DNA from: WSZJ01 sp964590435
GTDB taxonomy: Bacteria; Planctomycetota; MHYJ01; WSZJ01
Reading direction: 5' to 3'
Length of the DNA stretch: 64,000 nt
Assembly: GCA_964590435.1 (NCBI GenBank)
Contig: CAZPWT010000003.1
Coordinates: 1 to 64,000 of the forward strand
The translations under genes and the position numbers were made by a program. Positions 34,104 to 42,339 of the stretch are shown here, one piece after another (positions within the stretch are counted from its first letter, which is position 1; each line of letters starts with the position of its first letter). The notes beneath the pieces were generated by a model. It was not told the origin of the DNA, made no database searches, and saw only the letters and a program-made list of their open reading frames with translations.

Positions 34104-37100
34104 ATGCCCCCGCCCGCCACCGAACGCCGCATCCTCACCGTGCTGTTCTCCGACCTCTCGGGGTTCACGTCGCTGTCCGAACAGATGGACCCCGAGGACG
34201 TCACGGAGATCATCGACGCACTGTTCCGTCTTCTGCGAAGCGCGATCGAGGCGCAGGGCGGGACGGTGGACAAGTTCATCGGCGACGCGGTGATGGCCGT
34301 GTTCGGCGCGCCGACGGCCCACGCGGACGACCCGCTCCGCGCGGTCCGCGCCGGCCTCGCGATGCAGGCGGCCGTCGCCGCGTTCAACCGGGAACGCGGG
34401 CTGTCGCTGGCGCTGCGGATCGGGATCAACACGGGCGAAGCGCTCTGGGGGTCGGTCGCGGGGGACCGCCCGACGGCGATGGGCGACGCCGTGAACGTGG
34501 CGCAGCGCATGGAATCGGCGGCGCGGCCCGGGTCCGTCCTGGTCACGCAGGCCGTCGAGCGCGCGACGTTCCGCGGCGTCGAGTACCGCTTCGGCGGCGA
34601 CGTCCTCCCCAAGGGACGCACGGAGCCGGTCAAGACGTTCGAGGCGCTGGCGGTGAAGGCGGCGGCCGAGGCCCCGGGCGGCGGGTTCTTCGGGCGGGAA
34701 GCGGAGCTGGCGAAGCTGCTGGAGCAGCACGCGGCGGGGAAGGGCGTGTTCGTGCTGATCGAGGGCGAAGGCGGCATCGGCAAGACGCGGCTCGCGGCGG
34801 AATTCCTGGCGAAGGTCGGCGCGTCGAGCTGGACCGCGACGGGGCGCGCTCCCGAGGGCGGCAAGGCGCCGCTCGGTGCGCTGGCGGACCTCGTGCGGCA
34901 CGCCGCCGGCGCGGAGCCGCCCGCCTCGTGGCTCGCCGCGACACTTCCCGCCTCGCTCGATGCCGCCGACCGGGAAATCCGCTCGCAGCTCCTCGCCCTG
35001 TCGATCGGCGCCGGCGCGGCGGGCCCGCGGCTCGCGGCGCTCGACCCCGCCCGCGCCGCCGACGAGACGCGCAACGCCTGGGTCGACTGGCTCCGCGCCC
35101 GCGCCCCGGCGGCGATCTGCCTCGACGACATGGAAAACGCCGACCCGGCGCTTCTCGCCCTGCTCGCTTCCCTCCCCCCGCGCCTCGCCGGCTCGCCCGT
35201 CACGATCCTGCTGACGGCGCGCCGCGGCCTCGAAACCCCCGCAGGGTTCGAGAAAGTCGAGCTCGGCCCGCTCGGGGCGGAAGCGCTCTCCGGGCTGGCG
35301 GCGGACGCGCTCGGCCGCCCGGCGTCCCCCGAGCTTTGCGCGTTCCTCCGGGAGCGCACCGGCGGCTCGCCGTTCTACGCCGCGCAACTCGCGCGCTGGC
35401 TGGACAACGAGGGGTTCCTCGAAGGCGACCCGGCGCGGCTGGCCCGCCGCCCGGAAAAACTCCCCGACGGGCTCCAGGCCCTTCTCGTCGCGCGCCTCGA
35501 CATGCTCGAGGCTTCTCCCCGCGACGCGGTGAAGACCGCTTCCGTCCTCGGCCGGTCGTTCTGGCGCGGCGTTCTCTCCGAGCTCGCCGGTCGCGAGGCC
35601 TCGCCCGACGTCGCCGCCGCCGAACGCGAAGACGTCGTCGAGCCACGCCCCGCGTCGCTCCTCCCCGGCGACGCCGAGTACGCGTTCCGGCAATCGCTTC
35701 TCCAGGAGGCCGCCTACTCGCTGCTGACGAAGAAGGACCGCGCGCGGCTTCACGGCGCGGCGGCGACGTCGCTGGAAGCCCGCACGGGCCGGCCGGCGAG
35801 GTCGCTCGCGGCGCGCCAGCGCGACCTCGAGGGCAAGCCGGCGGAAGCGGCGAAGCTCTGGCTGGACGTCGCGCGGGAAGCGCTGGCCGGGAAGGCGTGG
35901 GACGAGTCCGCGGCGGCAGGGCACGAAGCGGTGCGTCTCGGCGCGGGCCCGGAGGCGGCGCTGATCGAGCTCAAGGCGACGATCGTGTGCGGCCGCGGCG
36001 AGCCGGTGGAGGCGCTCCTCGCGCGCATCGAGGCCGACCCCGCGGCGACCCAGTCGCAGAAGGCTGAAGCGGCCTTCGCCGTCGCGCTCTGGGCCCAGCG
36101 GGCGCGCAGCGGGCAGGGGACGCTCGACGCCGCGGAGCACGCGGCGCAGGTGGCCGGCGCGCCGTCGCCGGACCTGCGGGCCCTCCGCATCGTCGGCCTC
36201 ATCGCGGTGTCGCGGTTCGAGGAAGGAGTCGCGGAGTCGGAAGCGCTGCTGGCGGAGTCGGCGGGCAGGGACGCTCCGTCGCGGCTGCGGCGCGCGAAGG
36301 GGCTGATCTGCCGCGGGCAGATCCTGCAGCGGTGGGGACGGTACGACCCGGCGCTGGCGGACTACCGCGAGGCGATTGACGCACTGCGTCAACTGAACGA
36401 CCCCACCCTCCTCGCCGGCGCCCTCCGCTCCCTCGCCGTCCTCCTCCGGAACGTCGGCCGCCTCGACGAGGCCCTCGCCGCCAACGCCGAGGCCGTCGAT
36501 CTCTTCCGCTCCACAGGCGACCGCGGCAGCACCGCCTCGACCCTCGTCGGCCGCGTCTCCATCTTCCGCGTCATGGGGCGCCGCGCGGAAGCCCTCGAGT
36601 GCGCCCGGCTCGCCGAGACGATGACCCGCGACCTCGGGCTCGTCCCCGCGCTGGCCGCGCTTCAGGTCACCCTCGGCAACCTCCTGAGCGACGAGGGAAA
36701 CCACCTGGAGGCCGAGCGGATCTGGACCGAAGCGCTGGGTCCCGCGCGCCGCTCGGGGGACCGCGGCATCCTGGCCATCCTCCTGGCCAACATCGCCAAC
36801 TCGCGCATGGGCGAGGGAGACCGCGCCGCCGCGCGGCCGCTGCTCGAGGAGTGCATCGCGCTCCACCGCGCGACGGGCGAACGCCGCCACCTCATCGGCG
36901 CGCTCAACACCCTGGGCCACGCCGAGCTCCGCGACGGCTTCCCGGGGCGAGCCCGCCTTCTCCTCGAGGAAGCGCTCTCCGTCGCCGACGCGCTCGGCCG
37001 GCGCGCCCAGGAGGGCTGGGCCCTCGTCGTCTACGCCACGGTGCTTCTCGACCTGGGCGAGACGGCGCGTTGCGAAGAGATCCTCTCTGAAGCGCTCGCT

Positions 37101-37517
37101 TACCTGCGCTCCGACACTCCCGCCGCCGGCCGGATTTCCGCCTTCATCCTCGCGGCCGACATCCGGCGCCGCCAGGGGCGCACCGCCGAGAACGAGGCCT
37201 GCCTGCGTGAGGCGATCGCCGCGGGGGAAGAGGCCGGCACGCCGGGGCGCGCGATCAACGCGTTCATCACGCTCTCGCGCCTCGTCGAGCCGCGCGACCT
37301 CGCCGAGTCCCGCGCTCTCGCCGCGGCGGCCCGCCAGTCCGTCGCTTCCCCCGGCTCCCACGCCGTCGCCTGCGCCCGGGAGGCCGCCGTCGCCGCAAAG
37401 ATGGGGGAAACCGCGAAAGCTGCCGAGCTTGCGCGCGAAGCCCGGGCAGGTTCAGGGAACGTGTCGAAGGAGTCGCTGGGGGAGTTCGAGACGGACCTGG
37501 CCACGGCCGCAAAATGA
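34104..37517 (+). CDS. class III nucleotidyl cyclase with ATPase and TPR domains
   Basis: The protein has 1137 residues. A cyclase homology domain (about 8-175) has the metal-binding Asp17 (FSDLSGFTSL) and Asp61 (KFIGDAVMAVFG). The DAVNVAQRMESAARPG helix carries the transition-state Asn/Arg pair, so it should be active. It probably makes cAMP; nucleotide choice is not certain. An STAND/AAA-type ATPase follows with Walker A GEGGIGKTR near 219 and ICLDDMENAD as Walker B. From about 600 to the end are TPR-like repeats. Such proteins couple ligand or protein sensing to cyclase output. The start at 34104 directly precedes the domain. It contains a copy of the 17-bp palindrome. Confidence 0.9.
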   Translation: MPPPATERRILTVLFSDLSGFTSLSEQMDPEDVTEIIDALFRLLRSAIEAQGGTVDKFIGDAVMAVFGAPTAHADDPLRAVRAGLAMQAAVAAFNRERGLSLALRIGINTGEALWGSVAGDRPTAMGDAVNVAQRMESAARPGSVLVTQAVERATFRGVEYRFGGDVLPKGRTEPVKTFEALAVKAAAEAPGGGFFGREAELAKLLEQHAAGKGVFVLIEGEGGIGKTRLAAEFLAKVGASSWTATGRAPEGGKAPLGALADLVRHAAGAEPPASWLAATLPASLDAADREIRSQLLALSIGAGAAGPRLAALDPARAADETRNAWVDWLRARAPAAICLDDMENADPALLALLASLPPRLAGSPVTILLTARRGLETPAGFEKVELGPLGAEALSGLAADALGRPASPELCAFLRERTGGSPFYAAQLARWLDNEGFLEGDPARLARRPEKLPDGLQALLVARLDMLEASPRDAVKTASVLGRSFWRGVLSELAGREASPDVAAAEREDVVEPRPASLLPGDAEYAFRQSLLQEAAYSLLTKKDRARLHGAAATSLEARTGRPARSLAARQRDLEGKPAEAAKLWLDVAREALAGKAWDESAAAGHEAVRLGAGPEAALIELKATIVCGRGEPVEALLARIEADPAATQSQKAEAAFAVALWAQRARSGQGTLDAAEHAAQVAGAPSPDLRALRIVGLIAVSRFEEGVAESEALLAESAGRDAPSRLRRAKGLICRGQILQRWGRYDPALADYREAIDALRQLNDPTLLAGALRSLAVLLRNVGRLDEALAANAEAVDLFRSTGDRGSTASTLVGRVSIFRVMGRRAEALECARLAETMTRDLGLVPALAALQVTLGNLLSDEGNHLEAERIWTEALGPARRSGDRGILAILLANIANSRMGEGDRAAARPLLEECIALHRATGERRHLIGALNTLGHAELRDGFPGRARLLLEEALSVADALGRRAQEGWALVVYATVLLDLGETARCEEILSEALAYLRSDTPAAGRISAFILAADIRRRQGRTAENEACLREAIAAGEEAGTPGRAINAFITLSRLVEPRDLAESRALAAAARQSVASPGSHAVACAREAAVAAKMGETAKAAELAREARAGSGNVSKESLGEFETDLATAAK
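36376..36392. repeat. 17-bp palindrome copy 2 (TTGACGC-ACT-GCGTCAA)
   Basis: An exact match to WTGACGCNNNGCGTCAA in the TPR region of the cyclase gene. It is also a perfect 8+1+8 palindrome, read as Asp-Ala-Leu-Arg-Gln with the CGT and CAA codons. Confidence 0.75.
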
Positions 37518-37518
37518 A

Positions 37519-37544
37519 ACAGGCGGAGCTTTCGCCCCGCCTGT
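37519..37544 (-). terminator. bidirectional hairpin between convergent genes
   Basis: ACAGGCGG and CCGCCTGT pair perfectly around a ten-base loop. On the minus strand the stem is followed by TTTCATTTT, so it suits termination of the AhpD-like gene; on the plus strand it follows the cyclase stop directly but has no T run. Confidence 0.55.
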
Positions 37545-37574
37545 TCTGGAATCCGTGACACCCGACCTCGCCCT

Positions 37575-37637
37575 GGCTTTTTGCCTTTTTCCGTTTGGCG
37601 TTTCCTTGCCGCTTGAAATTTGGCGTTTGTCGTTTCC
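37575..37637. repeat. degenerate CGTTTCC/GCCTTTTT tract
   Basis: The spacer between convergent genes is made of drifting words such as GCTTTTTGCC, CGTTTGGCG and GTCGTTTCCGG, about one every ten bases. It resembles in style the tracts at 12081-12171 and 53027-53054 but has a different unit. Confidence 0.5.
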
Positions 37638-37641
37638 GGCC

Positions 37642-37998
37642 CTAATGGCCGTGATCATCCCCACACCCGCCGCCTCCATGCCCGCATCCGCAACCGCCCT
37701 CGCCGTGCTCGTGGCCGTGCTCGTGACCGTGCTCATGCCCCTTCTCGCCCGGCGCCAGCAACGCCCGCGCCGCGCTCACCGTGCTCTCCATCGACGCCTG
37801 GCGCAGCTTCAACCCGACGTTCGCCGCGGCCACGAGGTCCTCGTCCGTCAGCCCCGCCTTGCGCGCCGCGCTCACGTGGTACTCGACGCCCGCCTCGAAA
37901 CCGGCTGCGACCGAGGCCGCGATCGCCATGAGTTCCGCCACCGTCGCGTTGATCGCGCTCGGGCCCTTCGCCGTCGTTTCCGCCGACTTGTTTTCCAC
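37642..37998 (-). CDS. AhpD-like (carboxymuconolactone decarboxylase) protein with His-rich tail
   Basis: The protein has 118 residues. Residues about 12-85 match the AhpD/CMD helical fold (IAASVAAGFEAGVEYHVSAARKAGLTDED, here shown by GVEYHVSAARKAGLTDED). In redox-active relatives the stretch before the histidine is CxxC; here the positions are F-E-A-G, so peroxidase-type disulfide chemistry is lost. The C-terminal 30 residues alternate His, Gly and Cys (HEHGHEHGHEH, GCGCGHGGGGCG), an evident metal-binding tail. I chose GTG at 37998, preceded by AAGGAGA. It may store or deliver nickel, zinc or a similar metal; that is inference. Confidence 0.72.
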   Translation of the reverse strand: MENKSAETTAKGPSAINATVAELMAIAASVAAGFEAGVEYHVSAARKAGLTDEDLVAAANVGLKLRQASMESTVSAARALLAPGEKGHEHGHEHGHEHGEGGCGCGHGGGGCGDDHGH

Positions 37999-38376
37999 GA
38001 CCTCTCTCCTTGGTAGGGCCCAGGTTGGCGCTCCCGTCGCGCGGGCCGAAGTCTGGCATGCCCGCGAAACCCGCGCCAGCGCGAAATCGCCCGCGAACCT
38101 TTCCCGCACGTTCGGCGTTGAATCCACCGGCCGCGAATCGATACACTCGCGCCCGTCGTTTCACTTCTTCACTCGCGAAAGGAGGCCCGCCATGCCGATG
38201 ACTCACGCTCATCGTGTCGCCGCGCGCGCCTCCCTTCGACCCGCCGGCCTCGCCTAGGCACTTCAGCCGGCAGGCCTCACCCCGGTCGACAGGGCGGCGC
38301 GCAACTCACTCGAGGACTCCCTCCCGGGAGCCGGTGCGCACTTCAACCTAACCAATCGACCGGAGATACCCCAGCC
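37999..38376. other. 378-base spacer before rsgA
   Basis: This spacer lies between the divergent AhpD-like gene and rsgA. It includes a short frame with an exceptionally good ribosome site (separate entry) and, after it, the partly self-complementary GCCGGCCTCGCC ... GCCGGCAGGC. Otherwise nothing with coding character was found. Promoters for both genes must be here, but I cannot place them with confidence. Confidence 0.5.
38192..38257 (+). CDS. candidate 21-residue leader peptide before rsgA
   Basis: An ATG is preceded by AAAGGAGG with a six-base gap, one of the best Shine-Dalgarno sequences in the window. It opens 22 codons ending in TAG and encodes MPMTHAHRVAARASLRPAGLA, a basic peptide. 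It stops 120 bases before rsgA, and a GC-rich partial hairpin follows. It could be a regulatory leader for rsgA or a chance frame; no relative was recognised. Confidence 0.35.
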   Translation: MPMTHAHRVAARASLRPAGLA

Positions 38377-39558
38377 ATGGGCAACGACTTTCGCCGCAAG
38401 ACGCTCGACGGACTTGAAGGACTCGACAAGAACCAGAAGCGGATGCTGTTCAAGCGCGCGGCGAAGGCGCGGCGCGCCGCGGCGTATTTCAAGACGTCGC
38501 GGAAGGAAGAGGAGTGGGACGGGTCGGAGGACGCGCCGTCGGTGGAGCGGAACGTGCGCCGGCGGAAGGACTCCATCGGCGACTGGGCCGCGAGGCTGCT
38601 GGCGCAGGAGGGAGCGAGGACGGAGACGGCGGGTGACGAACTCGCCGCGCCCGGGCGGCCGGCGCTGGTCGTCGGCGTCGGGCCCGGGACGTGCCGAGCC
38701 GTCGCGGACGGTGAGGAGATCGAAGCGCGGGATTCCGTGGGCCAGGGGCTCGCACCCGGCGACGACGTCCGCCTCGCCGATCGCGGCGGCGGGTGGGAGG
38801 TCGTGGAAGTGATGCCGCGCCGCACGCGGCTCTCGCGTCCCGATCCGTTCCTCGGCCACGTCGAGAAAGTGATCGCGGCCAACATCGACGTCGTCGCGAT
38901 CGTCTCCGCCGCCGCGGAGCCGTACTTCCGCCCGCGGCTCGTCGACCGCTTCCTCGTCGCCGCGGCCTACGGCGGCGCGACGGGGCTCGTCTGCGTCAAC
39001 AAGGCGGACCTGATGACGGCCGCCGACCGCACCGTCCTCGAGGCCCAGCTCCAGGTCTTCCGCGACGCCGGCTCGCCGGTGGCCGTCGTGTCGGCCGCGA
39101 CCGGCGAAGGCCTGCCCGAGCTGCGGGCGTTCCTCGCCGGCAAGCTCGCCGCCTTCGTCGGCCAGAGCGGCGTCGGAAAGTCGTCGCTGGTCAACGCGCT
39201 CGACCCGTCCTTCCAGATCCGCGTCGGCGACGTCCAGGAGCGAAGCGGCAAGGGAAAGCACACGACCACCGGCTCGTCGCTCCTCGAGCTCGAGGGCGGC
39301 CTCCGCGTCATCGACACCCCCGGCATCCGCTCCTTCGGCCTCTGGGACATCTCCGCCCGCGAGCTCGCCTCGTACTTCCCCGAGTTCGCGCCACACGTCT
39401 CCCGCTGCCGCTTCCGCGACTGCACCCACGATCACGAACCCCGCTGCGGCGTCCGCGAGGCCGTCGAGCGCGGCGAGGTCCCGCAGCCGCGGATGTTCAG
39501 TTACCTGCGGATCCTGGAGTCGCTGCGCGGGAAGCGGGAGGGGAAGGTGGAGAGATGA
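38377..39558 (+). CDS. rsgA: ribosome small-subunit-dependent GTPase A
   Basis: The protein has 393 residues and helps 30S subunit maturation by hydrolysing GTP on the ribosome. An OB-fold region (about 75-150) is followed by the circularly permuted GTPase: VNKADL (G4) precedes GQSGVGKSS (G1, near 262-270), and VIDTPG (G3) follows. The zinc domain CRFRDCTHDHEPRC binds Zn through Cys/His. The N-terminal 75 residues are basic and longer than usual. The codons from 39241 to the stop are duplicated at 40932-41225. Confidence 0.92.
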   Translation: MGNDFRRKTLDGLEGLDKNQKRMLFKRAAKARRAAAYFKTSRKEEEWDGSEDAPSVERNVRRRKDSIGDWAARLLAQEGARTETAGDELAAPGRPALVVGVGPGTCRAVADGEEIEARDSVGQGLAPGDDVRLADRGGGWEVVEVMPRRTRLSRPDPFLGHVEKVIAANIDVVAIVSAAAEPYFRPRLVDRFLVAAAYGGATGLVCVNKADLMTAADRTVLEAQLQVFRDAGSPVAVVSAATGEGLPELRAFLAGKLAAFVGQSGVGKSSLVNALDPSFQIRVGDVQERSGKGKHTTTGSSLLELEGGLRVIDTPGIRSFGLWDISARELASYFPEFAPHVSRCRFRDCTHDHEPRCGVREAVERGEVPQPRMFSYLRILESLRGKREGKVER

Positions 39559-39637
39559 CGTCAGGCCGTCGGGAATCGCGGACGGTTACCGCAATCGGGC
39601 TTGAACCACCCTGATCACGTAAGTATCGTATACACAT

Positions 39638-39925
39638 ATGAAAGAGGTCACCTACGGCGTCAGGGATTTCCAGGCCCACGTCAGCGAGGCGATCCGCGCC
39701 GTCCACGAGGGCAAGCGCGTCGTCGTCGTTTCGCGCAACCGCCCCGTGGCCGAAATGGTCCTGCCACGCAAGCCTGCACGGAAGATGACGTCGTTGGAAC
39801 GCAAGCTTGAGCGCCTGTACGAAAGCGGCAAACTCTCCCGGCCTCTCAAGACCGGCCCGATACCGCGGTTCAAGGGCGTCCCGATGCCCGGGGTCGTCGA
39901 AGAATTCCTGGCGAACCGGCGGTGA
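39638..39925 (+). CDS. Phd/YefM-type antitoxin
   Basis: The protein has 95 residues. The N-terminus (VTYGVRDFQAHVSEAIRAVHEGKRVVVVSRNRP; key words VRDFQAHVSEAI and VVVSRNRPVAEM) is the Phd/YefM DNA-binding and dimerisation fold. The Arg/Pro-rich C-terminal tail would wrap the toxin. It should repress its own operon with the toxin bound. It overlaps vapC by 4 bases. It is the first gene of the segment enclosed by the duplicated rsgA end. Confidence 0.85.
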   Translation: MKEVTYGVRDFQAHVSEAIRAVHEGKRVVVVSRNRPVAEMVLPRKPARKMTSLERKLERLYESGKLSRPLKTGPIPRFKGVPMPGVVEEFLANRR

Positions 39926-40344
39926 ACTTCTGGGATTCGAGCGCCATCATTGCGGCGCATGACTCGACCTCCGCGTCCCAGGCCCGCTTCGACGGCCTGC
40001 TGCGCCAGAAGACCAGCCATGCGGCCTCGAGGCTGATTGTCCCGGAAGTCGTCGCCGGGCTGGCCCGGCGCAACCGCCAGAACCCGGCGCAGGCACGAGT
40101 CATTCACGACCACGCCATGGAGGCCTTCGACAGGTTCTCGCTTTACTCCGTCACCGACGAGGTCATCGACCGCTCCCTCGAACTCGCCGGGACGGAGGGT
40201 CTGAAGGGGGCGGACGCAGTCCACATCGCCACCGCTCTCCTGGTCGTCCGGGACCTGGGCCGCAAGGGGTTCGTACTCGTGACCCTGGACAAGGAAATGG
40301 CCGCGGCAGCGCGGCGGCGGGGACTACGGGTGATCGGCGCGTAG
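39922..40344 (+). CDS. vapC: VapC-type PIN-domain toxin
   Basis: The protein has 140 residues with a PIN fold. The acidic metal-binding residues are visible as Asp5 (WDSSAII), Glu42 (VPEVVAGLARR), Asp98 (GADAVHIATAL) and Asp123 (LVTLDKEM), so it should be an active Mg-dependent RNase cutting tRNA or rRNA. The GTG start overlaps the antitoxin stop (GTGA). A rho-independent terminator follows at 40361. Confidence 0.88.
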   Translation: MNFWDSSAIIAAHDSTSASQARFDGLLRQKTSHAASRLIVPEVVAGLARRNRQNPAQARVIHDHAMEAFDRFSLYSVTDEVIDRSLELAGTEGLKGADAVHIATALLVVRDLGRKGFVLVTLDKEMAAAARRRGLRVIGA

Positions 40345-40360
40345 TCTCGTTCGGCGAACT

Positions 40361-40394
40361 GCCGGAACGGTCGCCCCCGAACTTCCGGCTTTTT
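40361..40394 (+). terminator. rho-independent terminator after vapC
   Basis: GCCGGAA (40361-40367) pairs perfectly with TTCCGGC (40383-40389) and is followed at once by five T residues. It lies 17 bases after the vapC stop and would end the phd-vapC transcript. Confidence 0.75.
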
Positions 40395-40451
40395 CGCTCG
40401 TTGCTACTTCTGACTTCCCAAGGTGTGACCGTAATTTCCAGGAGAACCGGT

Positions 40452-40931
40452 ATGAATCGCCTTTGGAGCAACCGCTGGCTGGCGATCGTTGCGCTCGTCG
40501 CTGTCTTCGCCTTGCCGACCCGGGCCGACGATGAGGAGAAGGTGGATCTTCCGACGTCGAAGAAGGATCTGCTGGAACTCATGATCCGGATGCTCGGGGA
40601 CGAGCGAGTGCCGATTTCCGAGCGAGGCAAGGTCCAAAACCTGATCATGCGGACCGACGACCGGGGCGCCTTGATTGATGTTCTGATCGCGCACCTCGAC
40701 GACGACCGCACGTTCGATCCCGCAATGCCCGTTCCTTCGGCAGATTCCCCCTCCCACGCGACGTATGTCTGCACGGTGGGCGACATTTGCGGGGACATGC
40801 TTAGGTCCAAATTCCATATGCATCCTCGAGGCAAGTACGAGGTGGGAGAGTGGAAGGAATGGTGGAAGAAGAACTCATCGCGCAATTTCGAGGACATCTG
40901 GAAGGAAGTCGAGGCGGCCGGCCACCATTAG
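40452..40931 (+). CDS. small secreted hypothetical protein
   Basis: The protein has 159 residues with a signal peptide (1-25, basic start, hydrophobic core, ending PTRA). The mature part is highly charged and helical (DLLELMIRMLGDE) and ends in WKEWWKKNSS and HH. Two cysteines (CTVGDIC) could bridge. The ATG follows AGGAGAACC. No family was recognised. Its stop codon touches the start of the rsgA-fragment repeat, so it arrived with, or was cut by, the same rearrangement. Confidence 0.6.
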   Translation: MNRLWSNRWLAIVALVAVFALPTRADDEEKVDLPTSKKDLLELMIRMLGDERVPISERGKVQNLIMRTDDRGALIDVLIAHLDDDRTFDPAMPVPSADSPSHATYVCTVGDICGDMLRSKFHMHPRGKYEVGEWKEWWKKNSSRNFEDIWKEVEAAGHH

Positions 40932-41225
40932 CGAAGCGGCAAGGGCCAGCACACGACGACGGGTTCGTCGCTCCTCGAACTCGAAAGCGGCCTCCGCGTC
41001 ATCGACACCCCCGGCATCCGCTCCTTCGGCCTCTGGGACATCTCCGCCCGCGAGCTCGCCTCGTATTTCCCCGAGTTCGCGCCCCACGCCCCCCGCTGCC
41101 GCTTCCGCGACTGCACCCACCACCACGAGCCCCAGTGCGGCGAGGTCCCGCAGCCGCGGATGTTCAGCTACCTAAGGATCCTGGAGTCGCTTCGCGGGAA
41201 GCGGGAGGGGAAGGTGGAGCGATGA
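40932..41225 (+). pseudogene. duplicated 3' end of rsgA
   Basis: These 294 bases match rsgA 39241-39558 with only scattered differences. They keep its reading frame from CGA AGC GGC AAG to the stop and encode the VIDTPG and zinc regions, but lack the start and Walker A. A 24-base in-frame gap relative to rsgA lies between two GCGGCG words, suggesting slippage. Together with rsgA it forms direct repeats around phd-vapC and the small secreted gene. It has no start of its own and is probably not expressed as a protein. Confidence 0.9.
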
Positions 41226-41232
41226 GTCGCGA

Positions 41233-41457
41233 TCAGAGAAGTTCGCGAAGTCGTTCCGCGGTGAGCCCTGTGTCGCGCAGGATCGCCCGGAGCGTTCCCT
41301 TTGCAACCTCCTTATGCCGCGGCACGGTCGTCCGGCGGTGCGGAGCATTCACTTCGCGGAGGATCATGTGGCTTCCGGTCTGGTGGTCGAACGCGAATCC
41401 GACCTTCGCGAGCGCCGAAACGAGTGCCCAGCCGGAAACGACCGGCAGCCGACTCAG
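41233..41457 (-). CDS. hicA: HicA-type mRNA interferase toxin
   Basis: The protein has about 74 residues and the HicA double-stranded-RNA-binding fold: RLPVVSGWALVSALAKVGF, GSHMIL with the catalytic histidine, VPRHKEVAKGTLRAILRDTG. No ATG or GTG lies at the right place. The frame overlaps the HicB stop through CTGA, so CTG at 41457 is the likely start; a longer N-terminus would run deep into hicB. It cuts mRNA in translating cells when free of HicB. Confidence 0.8.
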   Translation of the reverse strand: MSRLPVVSGWALVSALAKVGFAFDHQTGSHMILREVNAPHRRTTVPRHKEVAKGTLRAILRDTGLTAERLRELL

Positions 41458-41699
41458 ACGCTTACCCGCACGACGGTTTCTTCGTGGCCCGGGGGGACGG
41501 GGTCCCCGTGCTTGCGCAGGCTCGTCAAGTAGCCACGGATCGCGTCCTTCACGTTGCGAAGCGCCGTCGCACGTGTCCGGCCCTGGGAAACGCAACCCGG
41601 GAGGGCCGGGACCTCCGCGACGTAGACGCCGTCCTCATCGCGGGTGATGACCACGCGAAAATTGGAGTCTTCTGGAGAGACAGGCTGCTTGGGGCTCAT
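41454..41699 (-). CDS. hicB: HicB-type antitoxin
   Basis: The protein has 81 residues with the HicB partial RNase H fold: FRVVITRDEDGVYVAEVPALPGCVSQG (key words DEDGVYVAEVPALPGC) and the GRTRATALRNVKDAIRGYL helix. It lacks an evident C-terminal DNA-binding domain, so autoregulation may depend on another factor. It precedes and overlaps hicA. The ATG at 41699 has only a weak ribosome site. Confidence 0.82.
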   Translation of the reverse strand: MSPKQPVSPEDSNFRVVITRDEDGVYVAEVPALPGCVSQGRTRATALRNVKDAIRGYLTSLRKHGDPVPPGHEETVVRVSV

Positions 41700-41817
41700 C
41701 GCCGAATTTTACCACGGCCACCGTGTGGGCATCATGCCCAGTTGACTTCGCCGGTCCAGAACGCCGCGCGAAGCTCTCAGCTGTGTTCGCGATCACGACC
41801 TATGTAGAAGCTGTCGC

Positions 41818-42339
41818 TCAATTCCTGCGAGTGGGCTGAATCCGGAGTTCGGCCAGGCAGTCAGCGCCCGTGTTCTTCTCCATGCCGGGCCAATATTTCA
41901 CCTGCCCACGGCGGTTCTGCAGGAATCGAAGGTGAGCACCTTCGGCGTTGCCCCCGACAAGGATCTCGAAACTTGCAGATGGGAATTTGCGTCGAAGTGC
42001 ACTCGCTACTCGCTCGGCGGCGTGGAGCGCGCATGCCATGTAGGAAGCCTCTGGAAATCGCTGAGGCTCATTCACGAGATCTTCAACGTGAAAGTGGTTG
42101 ATGAACGCCTCGACCCCTGCGCGATCTCCTGGTAATGAACGAATTGCGGCGGGTGCAAAACGCGCGAACCGTCTGAAAAGCACGCATCCTCGAACTCGGA
42201 CGAAGCCTGAGCGAATGGGTCCCTCGACCGCCTTCAAGATGACGTCCGGAAGTGCGTCAGCGATCCGCAGAATGCGAGCTGCTCGCCGTTGAAATCGGAA
42301 GTTCGTGACCCATTCATATCCGCGCCATTCTAGTCTCAC
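41818..42339 (-). CDS. hypothetical protein coupled to hutI
   Basis: The protein has 173 residues. The GTG at 42339 overlaps the hutI stop (GTGA), so translation is coupled. The protein is basic and soluble, with RLEWRGYEWVTNFRFQRR at the start, FINHFHVEDLVNEPQRFPEASY (His-rich centre, quoted as INHFHVEDLVNE) and a C-terminal VKYWPGMEKNTGADC. No family was recognised. Its codon use has more A/T third positions than hutI, so the coupling may be secondary rather than a histidine-degradation link. Confidence 0.5.
   Translation of the reverse strand: MRLEWRGYEWVTNFRFQRRAARILRIADALPDVILKAVEGPIRSGFVRVRGCVLFRRFARFAPAAIRSLPGDRAGVEAFINHFHVEDLVNEPQRFPEASYMACALHAAERVASALRRKFPSASFEILVGGNAEGAHLRFLQNRRGQVKYWPGMEKNTGADCLAELRIQPTRRN

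Noticed and set aside
39240..41225. A second functional rsgA gene
   Set aside because: The downstream copy lacks the start, OB fold and Walker A, and has an eight-codon gap, so it is a fragment.
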